Below are positions 7,286 through 16,828 of a DNA stretch of 43,749 nt, one piece after another (position 1 is the first letter of the stretch; every line of letters starts with the position of its first letter). The position numbers and the translations under genes are program-made. The stretch is taken from assembly GCA_934486755.1 (NCBI GenBank), contig CAKSQT010000008.1:1-43749 (forward strand). The letters are read 5' to 3'. Origin of the DNA: an uncultured Eubacteriales bacterium. GTDB taxonomy: Bacteria > Bacillota > Clostridia > Oscillospirales > Acutalibacteraceae. The notes under the pieces were generated by a model, which saw only the letters and a program-made list of their open reading frames with translations, searched no databases and was not told where the DNA came from.

Positions 7286-9070
7286 TTACATTTTAGCAAG
7301 ATTTGCTTTTAAGTTGTTAAGCTGTTCGCGGAGTTCTTCGGGCAGCTTGTCACCGAACTTCTTGTAGTGCTCTTCGATTTCGGCAGCCTCTTTCTCCCAA
7401 ACGTCCTTGTCAACCTTTAAGATACTCTTTAAGGTATCCATATCCATATCAAGGTCGGTAAGGTCGATGTCTTCGGGCTTCGGAACATAACCGATTGCGG
7501 TCTCGGTAGCGTCAGCCTTGCCCTCGCAACGGTCGATTATCCAGTTAAGGACGCGCATATTGTCGCCGAATCCCGGCCATACAAAGTTGCCCTCGTCGTC
7601 GGTACGGAACCAGTTGACGTTGAATATCTTCGGAGCCTTGTCGCCGAGCTTAGCACCCATATCAAGCCAATGCTGGAAGTAGTCGCCCATATTGTATCCG
7701 CAGAAGGGGAGCATAGCCATCGGGTCGCGGCGGACAACGCCTACGGCACCTGCCGCGGCGGCGGTGGTTTCAGAAGCCATTGTCGAGCCTACGAACACAC
7801 CGTTTACCCAATCCTTTGATTGATATACAAGCGGAGCGCACTTAGCGCGGCGGCCGCCGAATATGATAGCGGAAATCGGAACACCCGCGCCCTTGTCAAA
7901 CTCGTCTGAAATGCAGGGGCAGTTCTTAGCGGGAGCGGTAAATCTTGAATTCGGGTGAGCGGCGTATGTGCTCTTGTCATGCTTGTCGAACTTGGAAGCG
8001 TCCCACTTGTTACCCTTCCAGTCAATGCAGTTCTGCGGCAGATCCTTGTTAAGACCCTCCCACCAAACCGTATTGTCGTCAAGATTTAAAGCAACGTTTG
8101 TGAATATTGTGTTCTTCTTTGTGCTTTCAAGCGCATTGAAGTTTGAGTGAGCGTTGGTTCCTGGCGCAACGCCGAAGAAACCGTTTTCGGGGTTGATTGC
8201 GTAAAGACGTCCGTCTTCGCCTATCTTCATCCAGGAAATATCGTCGCCTACGGTCCAAATCTTATAACCTTTCTTGCGGAGATATTCAGGCGGAATAAGC
8301 ATTGCAAGGTTTGTTTTTCCGCAAGCAGACGGGAAAGCGGCGGCGATATACTTAATTTCGCCTTTCGGATTTTGAAGACCTAAGATGAGCATATGCTCAG
8401 CCATCCAGCCTTCTTTCCAGCCCTGATAAGAAGCTATGCGGAGCGCAAAGCACTTTTTGCCGAGGAGAACGTTTCCGCCGTAAGCCGAGTTGACCGAGAT
8501 AATAGTGTTGTCTTCGGGGAACTGGCAGATGTAACGCTTTTCGGGATCGATGTCGCAGGAAGCGTGAAGACCGCGAACCCAGTCGTTTGAGTCGCCGAGA
8601 ACGTCAAGAACCTTTTTGCCTACCCTTGTCATAATAGCCATATTAAGGACAACATATTTAGAGTCGGTAACCTCAATACCTACCTTTGCGAGCGGAGAGC
8701 CTATCGGTCCCATCGAGAAAGGAATAATATACATTGTTCTGCCCTTGTAAGAGCCGCGTGCAATGTTATAAAGACGGTCGTACATTTCTTTCGGGTCGCA
8801 CCAATTGTTTGTAGGACCTGCGTTTTCCTTGGTTTTGGAGCAGATAAAGGTTCTGTCCTCAACACGGGCAACGTCGTTCTGGCGCGTTCTGTGCAGATAA
8901 CAGCCGGGGAGCTTTTCCTCATTGAGCTTTATCATTTCGCCGCTTTCAACAGCTTCCTTGCGGATAGCTTCGAGCTGTTCTTCACTGCCGTCTATCCAAA
9001 CAACATTGTCAGGTGTTACGAGGGCTTTTACCTCATCCAACCATTTAATAACTGTTTTGTTATCGGTCAT
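7286..9070 (-). CDS. pckG: Phosphoenolpyruvate carboxykinase (GTP)
   Basis: 594-residue cytoplasmic enzyme interconverting oxaloacetate + GTP and PEP + CO2 + GDP. It is the GTP class, not the ATP class: length near 600, the nucleotide P-loop FPSACGKTNLAML (residues about 250-262), the DDISWMKIGEDGRLYAINPE segment that follows, and the VFVGSTMASETTAA signature about residue 424. The mobile active-site lid region is in place, and I see no missing key residues. RBS AAAGGAGAT precedes the ATG. It is monocistronic, with its own promoter and terminator. In gut fermenters it often runs in the carboxylating direction to make oxaloacetate for succinate/propionate; direction cannot be told from sequence. 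Confidence 0.96.
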   Translation of the reverse strand: MTDNKTVIKWLDEVKALVTPDNVVWIDGSEEQLEAIRKEAVESGEMIKLNEEKLPGCYLHRTRQNDVARVEDRTFICSKTKENAGPTNNWCDPKEMYDRLYNIARGSYKGRTMYIIPFSMGPIGSPLAKVGIEVTDSKYVVLNMAIMTRVGKKVLDVLGDSNDWVRGLHASCDIDPEKRYICQFPEDNTIISVNSAYGGNVLLGKKCFALRIASYQGWKEGWMAEHMLILGLQNPKGEIKYIAAAFPSACGKTNLAMLIPPEYLRKKGYKIWTVGDDISWMKIGEDGRLYAINPENGFFGVAPGTNAHSNFNALESTKKNTIFTNVALNLDDNTVWWEGLNKDLPQNCIDWKGNKWDASKFDKHDKSTYAAHPNSRFTAPAKNCPCISDEFDKGAGVPISAIIFGGRRAKCAPLVYQSKDWVNGVFVGSTMASETTAAAAGAVGVVRRDPMAMLPFCGYNMGDYFQHWLDMGAKLGDKAPKIFNVNWFRTDDEGNFVWPGFGDNMRVLNWIIDRCEGKADATETAIGYVPKPEDIDLTDLDMDMDTLKSILKVDKDVWEKEAAEIEEHYKKFGDKLPEELREQLNNLKANLAKM

Positions 9071-9111
9071 TTTAAAGATCTCCTTTTCAAAATCAAATTT
9101 TTGCCTTATAA

Positions 9112-9140
9112 ATTATAACCGCTTTTAAACCATAAATCAA
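9112..9140 (-). promoter_or_regulatory. pckG promoter
   Basis: On the minus strand TTGATT (complement 9135-9140), a 17-base spacer and a perfect TATAAT (complement 9112-9117), about 40 bases before the pckG start. Confidence 0.7.
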
Positions 9141-9199
9141 TACACTTTGTAAAAAAATTAACAATATTTTTAAAAATTCAAACAAAAACGACATAATTG

Positions 9200-9955
9200 T
9201 TAAAAAATTATTTTTTTTAATTCAAAAATGCGCATAGCGTTTTCACACATTATATTATTTATAAACGGGTCGGACGAGGAATAGTAATCGGTGTAATAGT
9301 CCTTGTCGCCGCAGGTGTCAAGACCGCCTATCGGACTGTCGGTTCCGAACATAATCTTGTCGGCTGTGCCGTCCTCAAACGCCTGCTTTACAACGCCGTA
9401 TTTCACCCACGCCGTGTCGGCGTATATGTTTTCGCAATTTTTCAAGGCGGCAAGCGCTTCGCTTCCGTCGCTGCAAAGCGACATATGACCGAGTATGAAT
9501 TTTACATTTTTAAATTCTTCCGCAACATTCACAACATAGGAAATTTTTGAAAAATCGGTGTCCTGCGTGTGTATCAGAATCGGGAGCGAATACTTTTCCG
9601 CTAATAAAATGTAAGGCGTAAAGCGCTTATCGGCAAAGCGGATGCCCGAAATATCGGGGTGTATTTTAAGTCCTTTTATATATTTTCTGTTTTCAAGATA
9701 CAGTTTTTCAAAACGGGCAACATCACAGCTCCCGTCGCCCGAGCACCAAAGCATACCGCCGAATTTTTCGGGATATTTTTTCACGGTATCAAGCATATAT
9801 TCGTTGCCTGCAAGCTCTTTTGAATATCCGCACTCTATGTTTGAAATAAGCGCGTAGTCAATGCGGTATTTTTCCATTGCTTCAAGCTGTATCTTTACGG
9901 GCATATTGAATTTTCCGTCAACAACGCCGCAATGCGTATGTATATCAATAATCAT
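9200..9955 (-). CDS. Metal-dependent amidohydrolase (amidohydrolase_2 type)
   Basis: 251-residue TIM-barrel hydrolase. Metal ligands are readable: the HxH of IDIHTHCG (residues 3-10), the histidine of LPILIHTQD (about 133), the histidine of FILGHMSL (about 155) and the aspartate of MFGTDSPIGG (about 205). No signal peptide. RBS AAGGAAG. Substrate unknown; members of this family act on decarboxylation or hydrolysis of small molecules. It stands alone, divergent from the esterase-like gene at 10095, with a 130-base AT-rich gap from pckG. Confidence 0.8.
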   Translation of the reverse strand: MIIDIHTHCGVVDGKFNMPVKIQLEAMEKYRIDYALISNIECGYSKELAGNEYMLDTVKKYPEKFGGMLWCSGDGSCDVARFEKLYLENRKYIKGLKIHPDISGIRFADKRFTPYILLAEKYSLPILIHTQDTDFSKISYVVNVAEEFKNVKFILGHMSLCSDGSEALAALKNCENIYADTAWVKYGVVKQAFEDGTADKIMFGTDSPIGGLDTCGDKDYYTDYYSSSDPFINNIMCENAMRIFELKKIIF

Positions 9956-10028
9956 AACACGACTTCCTTTATTAAAGAGTATCTGACGTTATTTTACCAT
10001 AAAATTCTCAATAATAAAAGAATTTATA

Positions 10029-10057
10029 TTGACATAAACCCTCCGCAGAATTAAAAT
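10029..10057 (+). promoter_or_regulatory. promoter of the hydrolase at 10095
   Basis: TTGACA (10029-10034), 17-base spacer, TAAAAT (10052-10057), then RBS GAAAGGAAA before the ATG. Confidence 0.7.
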
Positions 10058-10094
10058 ATTAACGTAATATATCTTTATTTGAAAGGAAACGGTT

Positions 10095-11105
10095 ATGGGA
10101 AAGTACTATACCGAACGTGAGGATTACGGTAACGGATACCGTATTAAATATTTAAAAAGCCTTGATAAGCTTTTGGAACAGCGCAGGGAGCAATGCGAAA
10201 AGCAACGGGACGGTTTTGCAAAGGATATAACCGCAAAGCCTGACGAATACCGCAAAAAGTATTATGATATGCTTGGTTGGCCGCTTAACAGCGAACCTCA
10301 GAAAATAATTTCAATTACCGAACAGAATACTTATGAGGACGATAAAATTATAATAAGACGTATGCAGTTTGAACTGTTTGACGGTTTTTATTTCTACGGA
10401 ATACTTTTCCGCCATAAGACCGACAAAAAACTGCCGCTTGTAATATCACAGCACGGCGGTTGGGGTACACCCGAATTTTGCAGCGGCTTTTTTGACAGCG
10501 AGAATTACAACGATATGTCAATGCGTGTGTTCGATAAGGGCGTTAATGTGTTTGCGCCTCAGCTTGATTTGTGGCAGGAGAACCGTTTCGGCCCCTCTGG
10601 CAGGCGCGACGACTTTGATATGAAGTTAAAACAGCTTGGCGGAAGCATAGCGGCGCTTGAAATATATTCAATAATGCGTTGCATAGATTATTTTGAAAAG
10701 AAGGATTACTGCAACGGCAAATTCGGAATGGTCGGTCTTTCCTACGGCGGTTTTTACACGCTTTATACCACTGCCGCCGATACAAGAATAAAAGCGGCGC
10801 TTTCGTGCAGTCATTTTAATGATAGGATAAAGTACGGCTGGATGAGCAAGTCGTTCATAAACGCCGCAAGCACGTTTCTTGACGCTGAGGTCGCGGCGCT
10901 TGTATACCCGAGACGGCTTGCAATCGAGGTGGGGGACAACGACGAGCTGTTTGAGCCTGAGTCCGCCGCGCTTGAATTTGAAAGGCTAAAAAGGTATTAC
11001 GGCAAGGATACCGATAAACTGCATTTTCACATATTTAACGGCGTTCACGAGTTCTGTCCCGACGGTGACGAAGCAATAGATTGGGTTTTAGACGAAATAT
11101 TATAA
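10095..11105 (+). CDS. Alpha/beta hydrolase, acetyl xylan esterase / dienelactone hydrolase-like
   Basis: 336-residue cytoplasmic alpha/beta hydrolase of the prolyl-oligopeptidase/acetyl-esterase type. It has an oxyanion segment SQHGGWGTPE (about 118-127), nucleophile elbow GLSYGGFY (about 215-222, Ser nucleophile), the acid Asp in EVGDNDELFEPE (about 279) and the catalytic His in FNGVHEFCPDG (about 316). The N-terminal lid of about 80 residues precedes the core. It has its own promoter and terminator and sits between an amidohydrolase and a GH3 glycosidase, so deacetylation of sugars is plausible but not shown. Confidence 0.75.
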   Translation: MGKYYTEREDYGNGYRIKYLKSLDKLLEQRREQCEKQRDGFAKDITAKPDEYRKKYYDMLGWPLNSEPQKIISITEQNTYEDDKIIIRRMQFELFDGFYFYGILFRHKTDKKLPLVISQHGGWGTPEFCSGFFDSENYNDMSMRVFDKGVNVFAPQLDLWQENRFGPSGRRDDFDMKLKQLGGSIAALEIYSIMRCIDYFEKKDYCNGKFGMVGLSYGGFYTLYTTAADTRIKAALSCSHFNDRIKYGWMSKSFINAASTFLDAEVAALVYPRRLAIEVGDNDELFEPESAALEFERLKRYYGKDTDKLHFHIFNGVHEFCPDGDEAIDWVLDEIL

Positions 11106-11116
11106 TGAAAAGAATA

Positions 11117-11150
11117 AAAAATCAGTCGGTCTTTTGACCGACTGATTTTT
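11117..11150. terminator. bidirectional terminator
   Basis: Perfect 15-base stem (11117-11131 with 11136-11150) with a TTTT loop, A-rich start and T-rich end, between convergent genes ending at 11105 and 11159. Confidence 0.92.
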
Positions 11151-11158
11151 TGCTGTTT

Positions 11159-13510
11159 TTATGAAATTTTAAGCACCATTTCAAGCACTCGGCGCGCGCG
11201 GGCGTATAAGTCGCCGCGTGTTATCCTACCGTTTTTGAGCGCTTCTCTTAATTCGTCGGGGTAGCCGATGTGCATTTTAATGTCGTTACCCGCCATAACC
11301 TCGTTTTCGTGCTTTGCGCCGTTGTTCCAGTCGGTAGTGACCATACCGTTGTAACCCCATTCGTCACGGAGAATACCAGTCACTAACTGATGATTTTCGG
11401 AGCAGTACTGTCCGTTTATCTTGTTGTATGCGGTCATTATCGTGTAGGGGTCTGATTCCTTTACAACAATTTCAAAGCCTTTGAGATATATTTCTCTTAA
11501 AGCTCTTTCGGAAACGCGGGAATCGCTTGCCCATCTGTTAGTTTCCTTGTTGTTGCAGGCAAAATGCTTTGCAGAGGAGCCGACGCCGTTTGACTGAATA
11601 CCTCTTATTGTTGCCGCCGCCATTTTACCCGAAATTAACGGATCCTCCGAATAATATTCAAAGTTTCTTCCGCAAAGAGCGTTTCTGTGAATGTTAAGGC
11701 CTGGGGTGAGCCATACGCCCATATTGTTTTCCTTTAATTCTGCGCCGCCCATTCTGCCTATTTCCTCGGCAATTTTTTCGTTCCAGGTGCAGGCTACTGC
11801 GGTGGGTATCGGCCAGGCGGTTGCATATACGCCTTCAAGCTCAATTCTTACGCCGCTCGGTCCGTCGGCAACGGGAACAAACGGAATACCGTATTCTTCA
11901 AGTCCCGCCATACAGCCCGTGTTGGTGACGCTGCGGCTGGGTTTTCCGCCTATAAGGCTTATCAGATCGTCGTCGGAAAGCTGAGCCATAAACTCGTCAA
12001 GGGTTATTTCGTTTTCATAAACCTTTATAAACTGCGTTTTTTCCTCGGGAGCCTTTGCGTCGGGGAGCTCGGCGTGAACGGTGTTTACAAACGTTTCGCC
12101 CGACGGGAGCGGTTCCATAGAGCCGTCAGCCGTCATACGCTCTTTGAGAAGACAAGGAGCAACGTTCTGATTGCATTTAACGGTAACCCTGTCGCTGTCA
12201 AGATGGTATTTGTAATCGCACTCAACCGTGTCTCTTACGCTGTTTCCGACGTGTATCTTGTAGTCGCCCTTTTCAAGAACGAACGCAGACTTTTCAATCT
12301 TGCCGAGGTCGTCAAAGCTCGCCATATCGTTTATTTTAAAGGTGAGTTTTAATTTGCGCGATTCGCCAGGGTTTAACAGCTCGGTCTTTTTAAAGGTGCG
12401 CAATTCTCTTGCGGGCTTGCCAAGCAATCCCTGCGGAGATTCGGTGTAGACCTGAACTACCTCTTTGCCCGCAACGTTTCCGACATTGGTAACGGTTGCG
12501 TATACGTTAATGCTTTCGCCGTCTTCTTCGGCGTAAATATCAGCTATATCAAATTCGGTATAAGAAAGACCGAAGCCGAACGGGTCCAAAACCTTTTCTT
12601 TTTTGCCGGGTACGGTTTCAAAATATCTGTAACCTACATATATATCATCGGTGTAGCATACGTAATCGTCGCTCTCGTGGAAGTTGGCGGAGGACGGATA
12701 GTCGTCAAAGGAGCCGACAAAGGTATCGGTCAGCTTGCCCGACGGATTGACGTCGCCGCAGATAACGTCCGCCACCGCAAGACCGCCTTCCTGACCCGAC
12801 TGCCAAGCAAGCAGAACAGCGTCTATCTTGTCATTTGATTTAAAGAATGAGGAATCTATCATTCCGCCTATGTTAAGAACCAAAACGGTCTTTTTAAACG
12901 CCGCGGTAACGTCGTCAATCATTTTCTGCTCTGCGTCGGTGAGGTAGAAATCGCCCTTTTCGCTTGTTCGGTCGCAGCCCTCTCCTGAAAAACGCTTTAT
13001 TGTTATGATTGCGGTATCCGTGTAAGCGGCGGCTTTTTTAAGTAAAGCGGACGGTATTTCGGGTTCTGCTGTCTGACCGAGATAATAGCCCGACAGCGCG
13101 CGTGTATGCGACGGAGTTTTGCCGTCCTCATAATAGTTTTTGGAAATTTCTATTTCCTTGTACTGACGCGCCACTTCCTTTTCATAGAAGTTTGAAAGCT
13201 CGTCAAATATCTCAACCTTGCCCTGCTTTTCTTTTATTTTGAAACCGTCGTAAATATTATAATAGTAAGACGTGTAAACCGCGCCGCTTCCGCCGCCGCC
13301 CGTTACATAGTCAAACTGACCCGTTCCGAACAGCGCAACGCGCGCAACCGATTTAAGAGGAAGAGCCTTTCCGTGGTTTTCAAGCAAAACCATACCCTCG
13401 CTTGCCGCTCTGCGCGAAAAATCTGTATGTTCGCGGCTTTCGGTTACCTTTTTACCGTCTTTTCCCATCGGTAAGCACGGGTGTGTGTTTATTCTCATCC
13501 ATTTTGTCAT
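11159..13510 (-). CDS. GH3 beta-glycosidase with permuted domain order
   Basis: 783-residue glycoside hydrolase family 3 enzyme. The usual order is reversed: the alpha/beta-sandwich (GH3_C) domain comes first (RAASEGMVLLENHGKALPL near residue 40), then a fibronectin-III-like domain (about residues 340-450), and the catalytic TIM-barrel last (from about 520). The barrel holds VADGPSGVR, the KHFACNN motif and the nucleophile Asp in VTTDWNNG near residue 725. This permuted architecture is known from Ruminococcus albus and Butyrivibrio beta-glucosidases. The start at 13510 is chosen for AAGGAG 9 bases upstream; a longer frame to 13576 runs back into the promoter. No signal peptide, so it acts on imported oligosaccharides; specificity (glucoside, xyloside) is open. 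Confidence 0.92.
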   Translation of the reverse strand: MTKWMRINTHPCLPMGKDGKKVTESREHTDFSRRAASEGMVLLENHGKALPLKSVARVALFGTGQFDYVTGGGGSGAVYTSYYYNIYDGFKIKEKQGKVEIFDELSNFYEKEVARQYKEIEISKNYYEDGKTPSHTRALSGYYLGQTAEPEIPSALLKKAAAYTDTAIITIKRFSGEGCDRTSEKGDFYLTDAEQKMIDDVTAAFKKTVLVLNIGGMIDSSFFKSNDKIDAVLLAWQSGQEGGLAVADVICGDVNPSGKLTDTFVGSFDDYPSSANFHESDDYVCYTDDIYVGYRYFETVPGKKEKVLDPFGFGLSYTEFDIADIYAEEDGESINVYATVTNVGNVAGKEVVQVYTESPQGLLGKPARELRTFKKTELLNPGESRKLKLTFKINDMASFDDLGKIEKSAFVLEKGDYKIHVGNSVRDTVECDYKYHLDSDRVTVKCNQNVAPCLLKERMTADGSMEPLPSGETFVNTVHAELPDAKAPEEKTQFIKVYENEITLDEFMAQLSDDDLISLIGGKPSRSVTNTGCMAGLEEYGIPFVPVADGPSGVRIELEGVYATAWPIPTAVACTWNEKIAEEIGRMGGAELKENNMGVWLTPGLNIHRNALCGRNFEYYSEDPLISGKMAAATIRGIQSNGVGSSAKHFACNNKETNRWASDSRVSERALREIYLKGFEIVVKESDPYTIMTAYNKINGQYCSENHQLVTGILRDEWGYNGMVTTDWNNGAKHENEVMAGNDIKMHIGYPDELREALKNGRITRGDLYARARRVLEMVLKIS

Positions 13511-13538
13511 TTGTATCGCTCCTTTTTCAGCTTTATAA

Positions 13539-13571
13539 TTGCATAATAAGATAAAATATGTTATAATACAA
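13539..13571. promoter_or_regulatory. overlapping divergent promoters, GH3 and AraC
   Basis: Plus strand: TTGCAT (13539-13544), 17 bases, TATAAT (13562-13567) for the AraC gene. Minus strand: TTGTAT (complement 13566-13571), 17 bases, TATTAT (complement 13543-13548) for GH3. The two promoters occupy the same 33 bases, so only one polymerase can bind at a time. Confidence 0.6.
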
Positions 13572-13624
13572 GTCATAAATCACTTAAAACAAGACAATTT
13601 ATGCTCATTTGGCGGGTGATACTG

Positions 13625-14407
13625 ATGAAAAGACCGTATTATGAACCGCGGCCCTACGATATGTCGGTTTATTTTTCGGAAATACTTGATTTTGCCGCGC
13701 ATCTCCATAAGGAGGTCGAAATGGTATATATGCTTTCTGGAAGCAGTAAGGCAAGCGTTGACGGCAATGTTTACGACATAAAAGCAGGGGATATTTTTCT
13801 TGTTTTCCCGAACAAGATACACATGTATTTTGAGTCAAAGGACGTAAAATACCTTATCTGCATAATTTCCCCAGATGAGCTGCCCGACTGTACCTCTTTG
13901 TTTAAGCGCTTTCAGCCTGAATATCCCATGTTGCCGTATGACGAATACCGCGGCGGTATGCTTGAAAGAATGATTGAAATTATCGGCGACGGTATAAGAC
14001 AAAAGACCGACCGCGGAATTATGCTTAACTGTATACGGGCGTTTTTTGATATGCTGATAGAAAAAATGCGGCTTATGCCGCTTAAAAAAAGCGACGGCAC
14101 ACTTGTGGGCGATATATACAACTATGTTCAGGAAAACTACTGTAACGCCGTTACGATAGAGTCGCTGGCAAAGCATTTTCATATAAGCAACGGTTATGCC
14201 GCGCACATTTTTTCGGACAAGCTGAAAATAGGGCTAAGAAAATATATAAACGCGCTTCGCGTGAATAAAGCGTGCGACCTGCTTAAAGGAAGCGAAATGT
14301 CCGTCACCGAAATAGCTTATGCCTGCGGCTTTGATAACATAAGAACATTCAACCGCGTGTTTTTGAAAGAGACGGGCGTATCTCCGCGGGTATATAGAAA
14401 TACATAA
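13625..14407 (+). CDS. AraC-family regulator with cupin domain (GH3 locus)
   Basis: 260-residue AraC regulator. N-terminal cupin (AAHLHKEVEMVYMLSGS, KAGDIFLVFPNKIH) about residues 20-80; C-terminal double helix-turn-helix from about 160 (IESLAKHFHISNGYAAHIFSDK, then EIAYACGFDNIRTFNRVFLKE), ending in SPRVYRN. The ATG at 13625 is preferred because GGGTGAT lies 4 bases upstream; an in-frame ATG at 13601 lacks an RBS. Divergent from GH3 with overlapping promoters, so it very likely controls that gene. Confidence 0.85.
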   Translation: MKRPYYEPRPYDMSVYFSEILDFAAHLHKEVEMVYMLSGSSKASVDGNVYDIKAGDIFLVFPNKIHMYFESKDVKYLICIISPDELPDCTSLFKRFQPEYPMLPYDEYRGGMLERMIEIIGDGIRQKTDRGIMLNCIRAFFDMLIEKMRLMPLKKSDGTLVGDIYNYVQENYCNAVTIESLAKHFHISNGYAAHIFSDKLKIGLRKYINALRVNKACDLLKGSEMSVTEIAYACGFDNIRTFNRVFLKETGVSPRVYRNT

Positions 14408-14496
14408 GAAAATTTCCAAATAATTCCTAAAAAGAGCAGAATACCATAATTTTATCAGATTACAATAATAAATAAAAATAATATTAAAAACATAAA

Positions 14497-14525
14497 TTGA
14501 CAACGCGATTTTTCGGTGATACAAT
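14497..14525 (+). promoter_or_regulatory. GH95 promoter
   Basis: Perfect TTGACA (14497-14502), 17-base spacer, TACAAT (14520-14525), then GAGGTG before the ATG at 14553. Confidence 0.75.
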
Positions 14526-14552
14526 CAAAGAAATTCAGTTTGAGGTGTATGT

Positions 14553-16805
14553 ATGGAACGCATTGTCAGAGAGTCGGAAAATATGCTTATGTACGGCAGG
14601 GCGGCGGATTGTTTTAACGAATCTCTGCCGATAGGTAACGGCAGATTGGGAGCCTGTGTATACGCTGGTGTGAAAACCGAAAAATTCTCAATAAACGAGG
14701 ATACCTTGTGGACGGGTTATCCCAAAAACATAGCGGAAAATGATTGTTCGTCGGTCTTTTCCGAGGTGCAAAGGCTGGCGCTTGCGGGAGAACTTCAAGA
14801 GGCTTCGCATTTGCTTGATAATGGCTTCGGAAACACGTTGGTTCAAATATTTATGCCGTTATGCAACGTTATCGTAAAGCATGGGTGCGCGTCCTCTGTC
14901 AATGAATACTCACGGCGGCTTATGCTTGACGAAGCGGTTCATTATACCGATTATAAGTGCGGTGAAAATAGGTTTCACCGCGAATGTTTTGCGGGTATTC
15001 CTTATCAGGTCATCGCCTTAAAATATGAATCCGAGAAAAGCGGCGGACTCAGCTTTGAGCTTTCGCTTGAAACCGAGCTTGAAAAAACCTCCACGCACAA
15101 GCACGGCTCGGCTTTATGCTTTGAGGGCAATATGCCAAATGCAAAGATAGGCTACGGCGCCTACTATAAAAAGGATAACGAGGTCTATTCGGATATTCCG
15201 TCCGAACAGGGCGTAAGATATGCCGCAGTGATTACAGCTGAGAGTAAGGGCGGAACCGTCAGCATTTCAGACGACTGTATATCGGTAAAAGACGCCGATT
15301 CGGCTGTTGTGTATATCGCTGTAAGAACCAATTTTGAGGGATTTGACAAGCACCCCCAAAATTCAAAAAAAGATTGCCTTAAAGACGCTTTAAAGGATTT
15401 GGACGCGGTGCTCGGCAGCGATTATTATGAGATAAAGAAAGAATGTACGGATGTTTACGGCGAAATATACGGCAGGACCACGCTTACGTTTTACGGGGAA
15501 AATTATTCGGGCAAGACCACCGATATGCGCTTAAAGGACCTTGCTAACGGCAAAAAGGATAATTCGCTCTATGCGCTGTTGTTTAATTATTCAAAATATC
15601 TGCTTATTTCCTCGTCCTATAAGGATTCACAGCCCGCGAATTTGCAGGGGATATGGAACGAGCAGCTGACTCCGCCGTGGCAGTGCAATTTTACGCTTAA
15701 TATAAATACCGAAATGAATTATTGGCACGCGCTCCCGTGCGGATTGTTTGAGTGTTACGAACCGCTTGTAAAAATGGTCGAGGAGTTAGCCGTTTCGGGG
15801 AAAAAGACCGCCGAAAAATTCTACGGAAAACACGGCTGGACCTGCCATCATAATACGGATCTGTGGCGTGAAACATATCCCGTTACAAACAGGGTGACGG
15901 GGAGCAACAGATGGGGCTATTGGCCGATGTCGTCGGGGTGGCTGTCGGTAATGCTCTGGAATTACTATACCTACACTCTTGACGCAGAATATTTAAAAAA
16001 GATATATCCCGTTATCGAATCGGCGGCGCATTTTTATAAGGAAATGCTTGTTGAAAGGGACGGGAAACTGATATTTGCTCCGTCAACGTCGCCTGAAAAT
16101 TCGTATATTGACGAACACGGCGAAAAATGTACGCTTGACCTGTCAACCGCAATGTCGCAGGAGATAATTTACAGTCTGTTTGACTCTGTTGACAAGGCGC
16201 AGACGGCGCTTAATATAAACGGTGATTACGGCGAGCTTCGAGAAAGACTGAAACGTTGGGAAATTCAGGAGGACGGACGTATATGCGAATGGCATACAAT
16301 GCACCGCGACGCGGAGGAGCATCACAGGCACATTTCGCACCTTTACGGTCTGTTCCCAGCCGATATATTCAACGATAAAGAAAAGGCTGCCGCCGCAAAG
16401 GTTCTTGAAGAACGCGGAGACCTCGGCACGGGTTGGAGCCTTGCGTGGAAGATAAATCTGTGGGCAAAGCTCCGTAACGGCGAGCGGGCGCTGAAACTGC
16501 TGAATAATCAGTTGAACCCTGTTGACGTATTCTGCGTTTCCCCCGAATTTCCGGGAGGCAGTTACCCCAATTTGCTGTGCGCGCACCCTCCGTTCCAGAT
16601 CGACGGCAACTTCGGCGCCGCTTCGGGAATACTGCAAATGTTGGCGGATGTAAATAAAAGCGGGGAAATTACCCTTCTGCCCGCGCTCCCGAAAAGCTGG
16701 GACAAGGGCGAACTAAACGGTCTGCGTATACCGGGCAAAAAGATTTTGAGCTTTTCTTGGGAAAACGGAAAGGTAAAAAATGAAAAAACAGTTTCTCAAA
16801 TATAA
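14553..16805 (+). CDS. GH95 alpha-L-fucosidase
   Basis: 750-residue glycoside hydrolase family 95 enzyme, an inverting alpha-1,2-L-fucosidase (some members act on L-galactosides). Landmarks: SLPIGNGRLGACVYAG (about 24-39) and FSINEDTLWTGYP at the N-terminal sandwich, NLQGIWNEQLTPPWQCNFTLNINTEMNYW about 363-391, CHHNTDLWRETYPV about 435, and PNLLCAHPPFQIDGNFG near residue 690. No signal peptide, so fucosylated oligosaccharides must be imported, or the enzyme leaves by lysis. Start supported by GAGGTG; a downstream ATG at 14583 is possible. Released fucose would feed the fucose operon at the left of the window, which is a separate transcription unit. Confidence 0.93.
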   Translation: MERIVRESENMLMYGRAADCFNESLPIGNGRLGACVYAGVKTEKFSINEDTLWTGYPKNIAENDCSSVFSEVQRLALAGELQEASHLLDNGFGNTLVQIFMPLCNVIVKHGCASSVNEYSRRLMLDEAVHYTDYKCGENRFHRECFAGIPYQVIALKYESEKSGGLSFELSLETELEKTSTHKHGSALCFEGNMPNAKIGYGAYYKKDNEVYSDIPSEQGVRYAAVITAESKGGTVSISDDCISVKDADSAVVYIAVRTNFEGFDKHPQNSKKDCLKDALKDLDAVLGSDYYEIKKECTDVYGEIYGRTTLTFYGENYSGKTTDMRLKDLANGKKDNSLYALLFNYSKYLLISSSYKDSQPANLQGIWNEQLTPPWQCNFTLNINTEMNYWHALPCGLFECYEPLVKMVEELAVSGKKTAEKFYGKHGWTCHHNTDLWRETYPVTNRVTGSNRWGYWPMSSGWLSVMLWNYYTYTLDAEYLKKIYPVIESAAHFYKEMLVERDGKLIFAPSTSPENSYIDEHGEKCTLDLSTAMSQEIIYSLFDSVDKAQTALNINGDYGELRERLKRWEIQEDGRICEWHTMHRDAEEHHRHISHLYGLFPADIFNDKEKAAAAKVLEERGDLGTGWSLAWKINLWAKLRNGERALKLLNNQLNPVDVFCVSPEFPGGSYPNLLCAHPPFQIDGNFGAASGILQMLADVNKSGEITLLPALPKSWDKGELNGLRIPGKKILSFSWENGKVKNEKTVSQI

Positions 16806-16820
16806 ATGAGAAACTGTTTT
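16785..16820. terminator. terminator overlapping the GH95 stop codon
   Basis: Perfect 14-base stem (16785-16798 with 16807-16820) with an 8-base loop that contains the GH95 stop codon; A-rich and T-rich flanks allow use on both strands. Confidence 0.85.
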
Positions 16821-16828
16821 AATGTTGC

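Noticed and set aside
13511..13576. Longer start for the GH3 gene at 13576
   Set aside because: It runs through the promoter and leaves the good RBS before 13510 unused.
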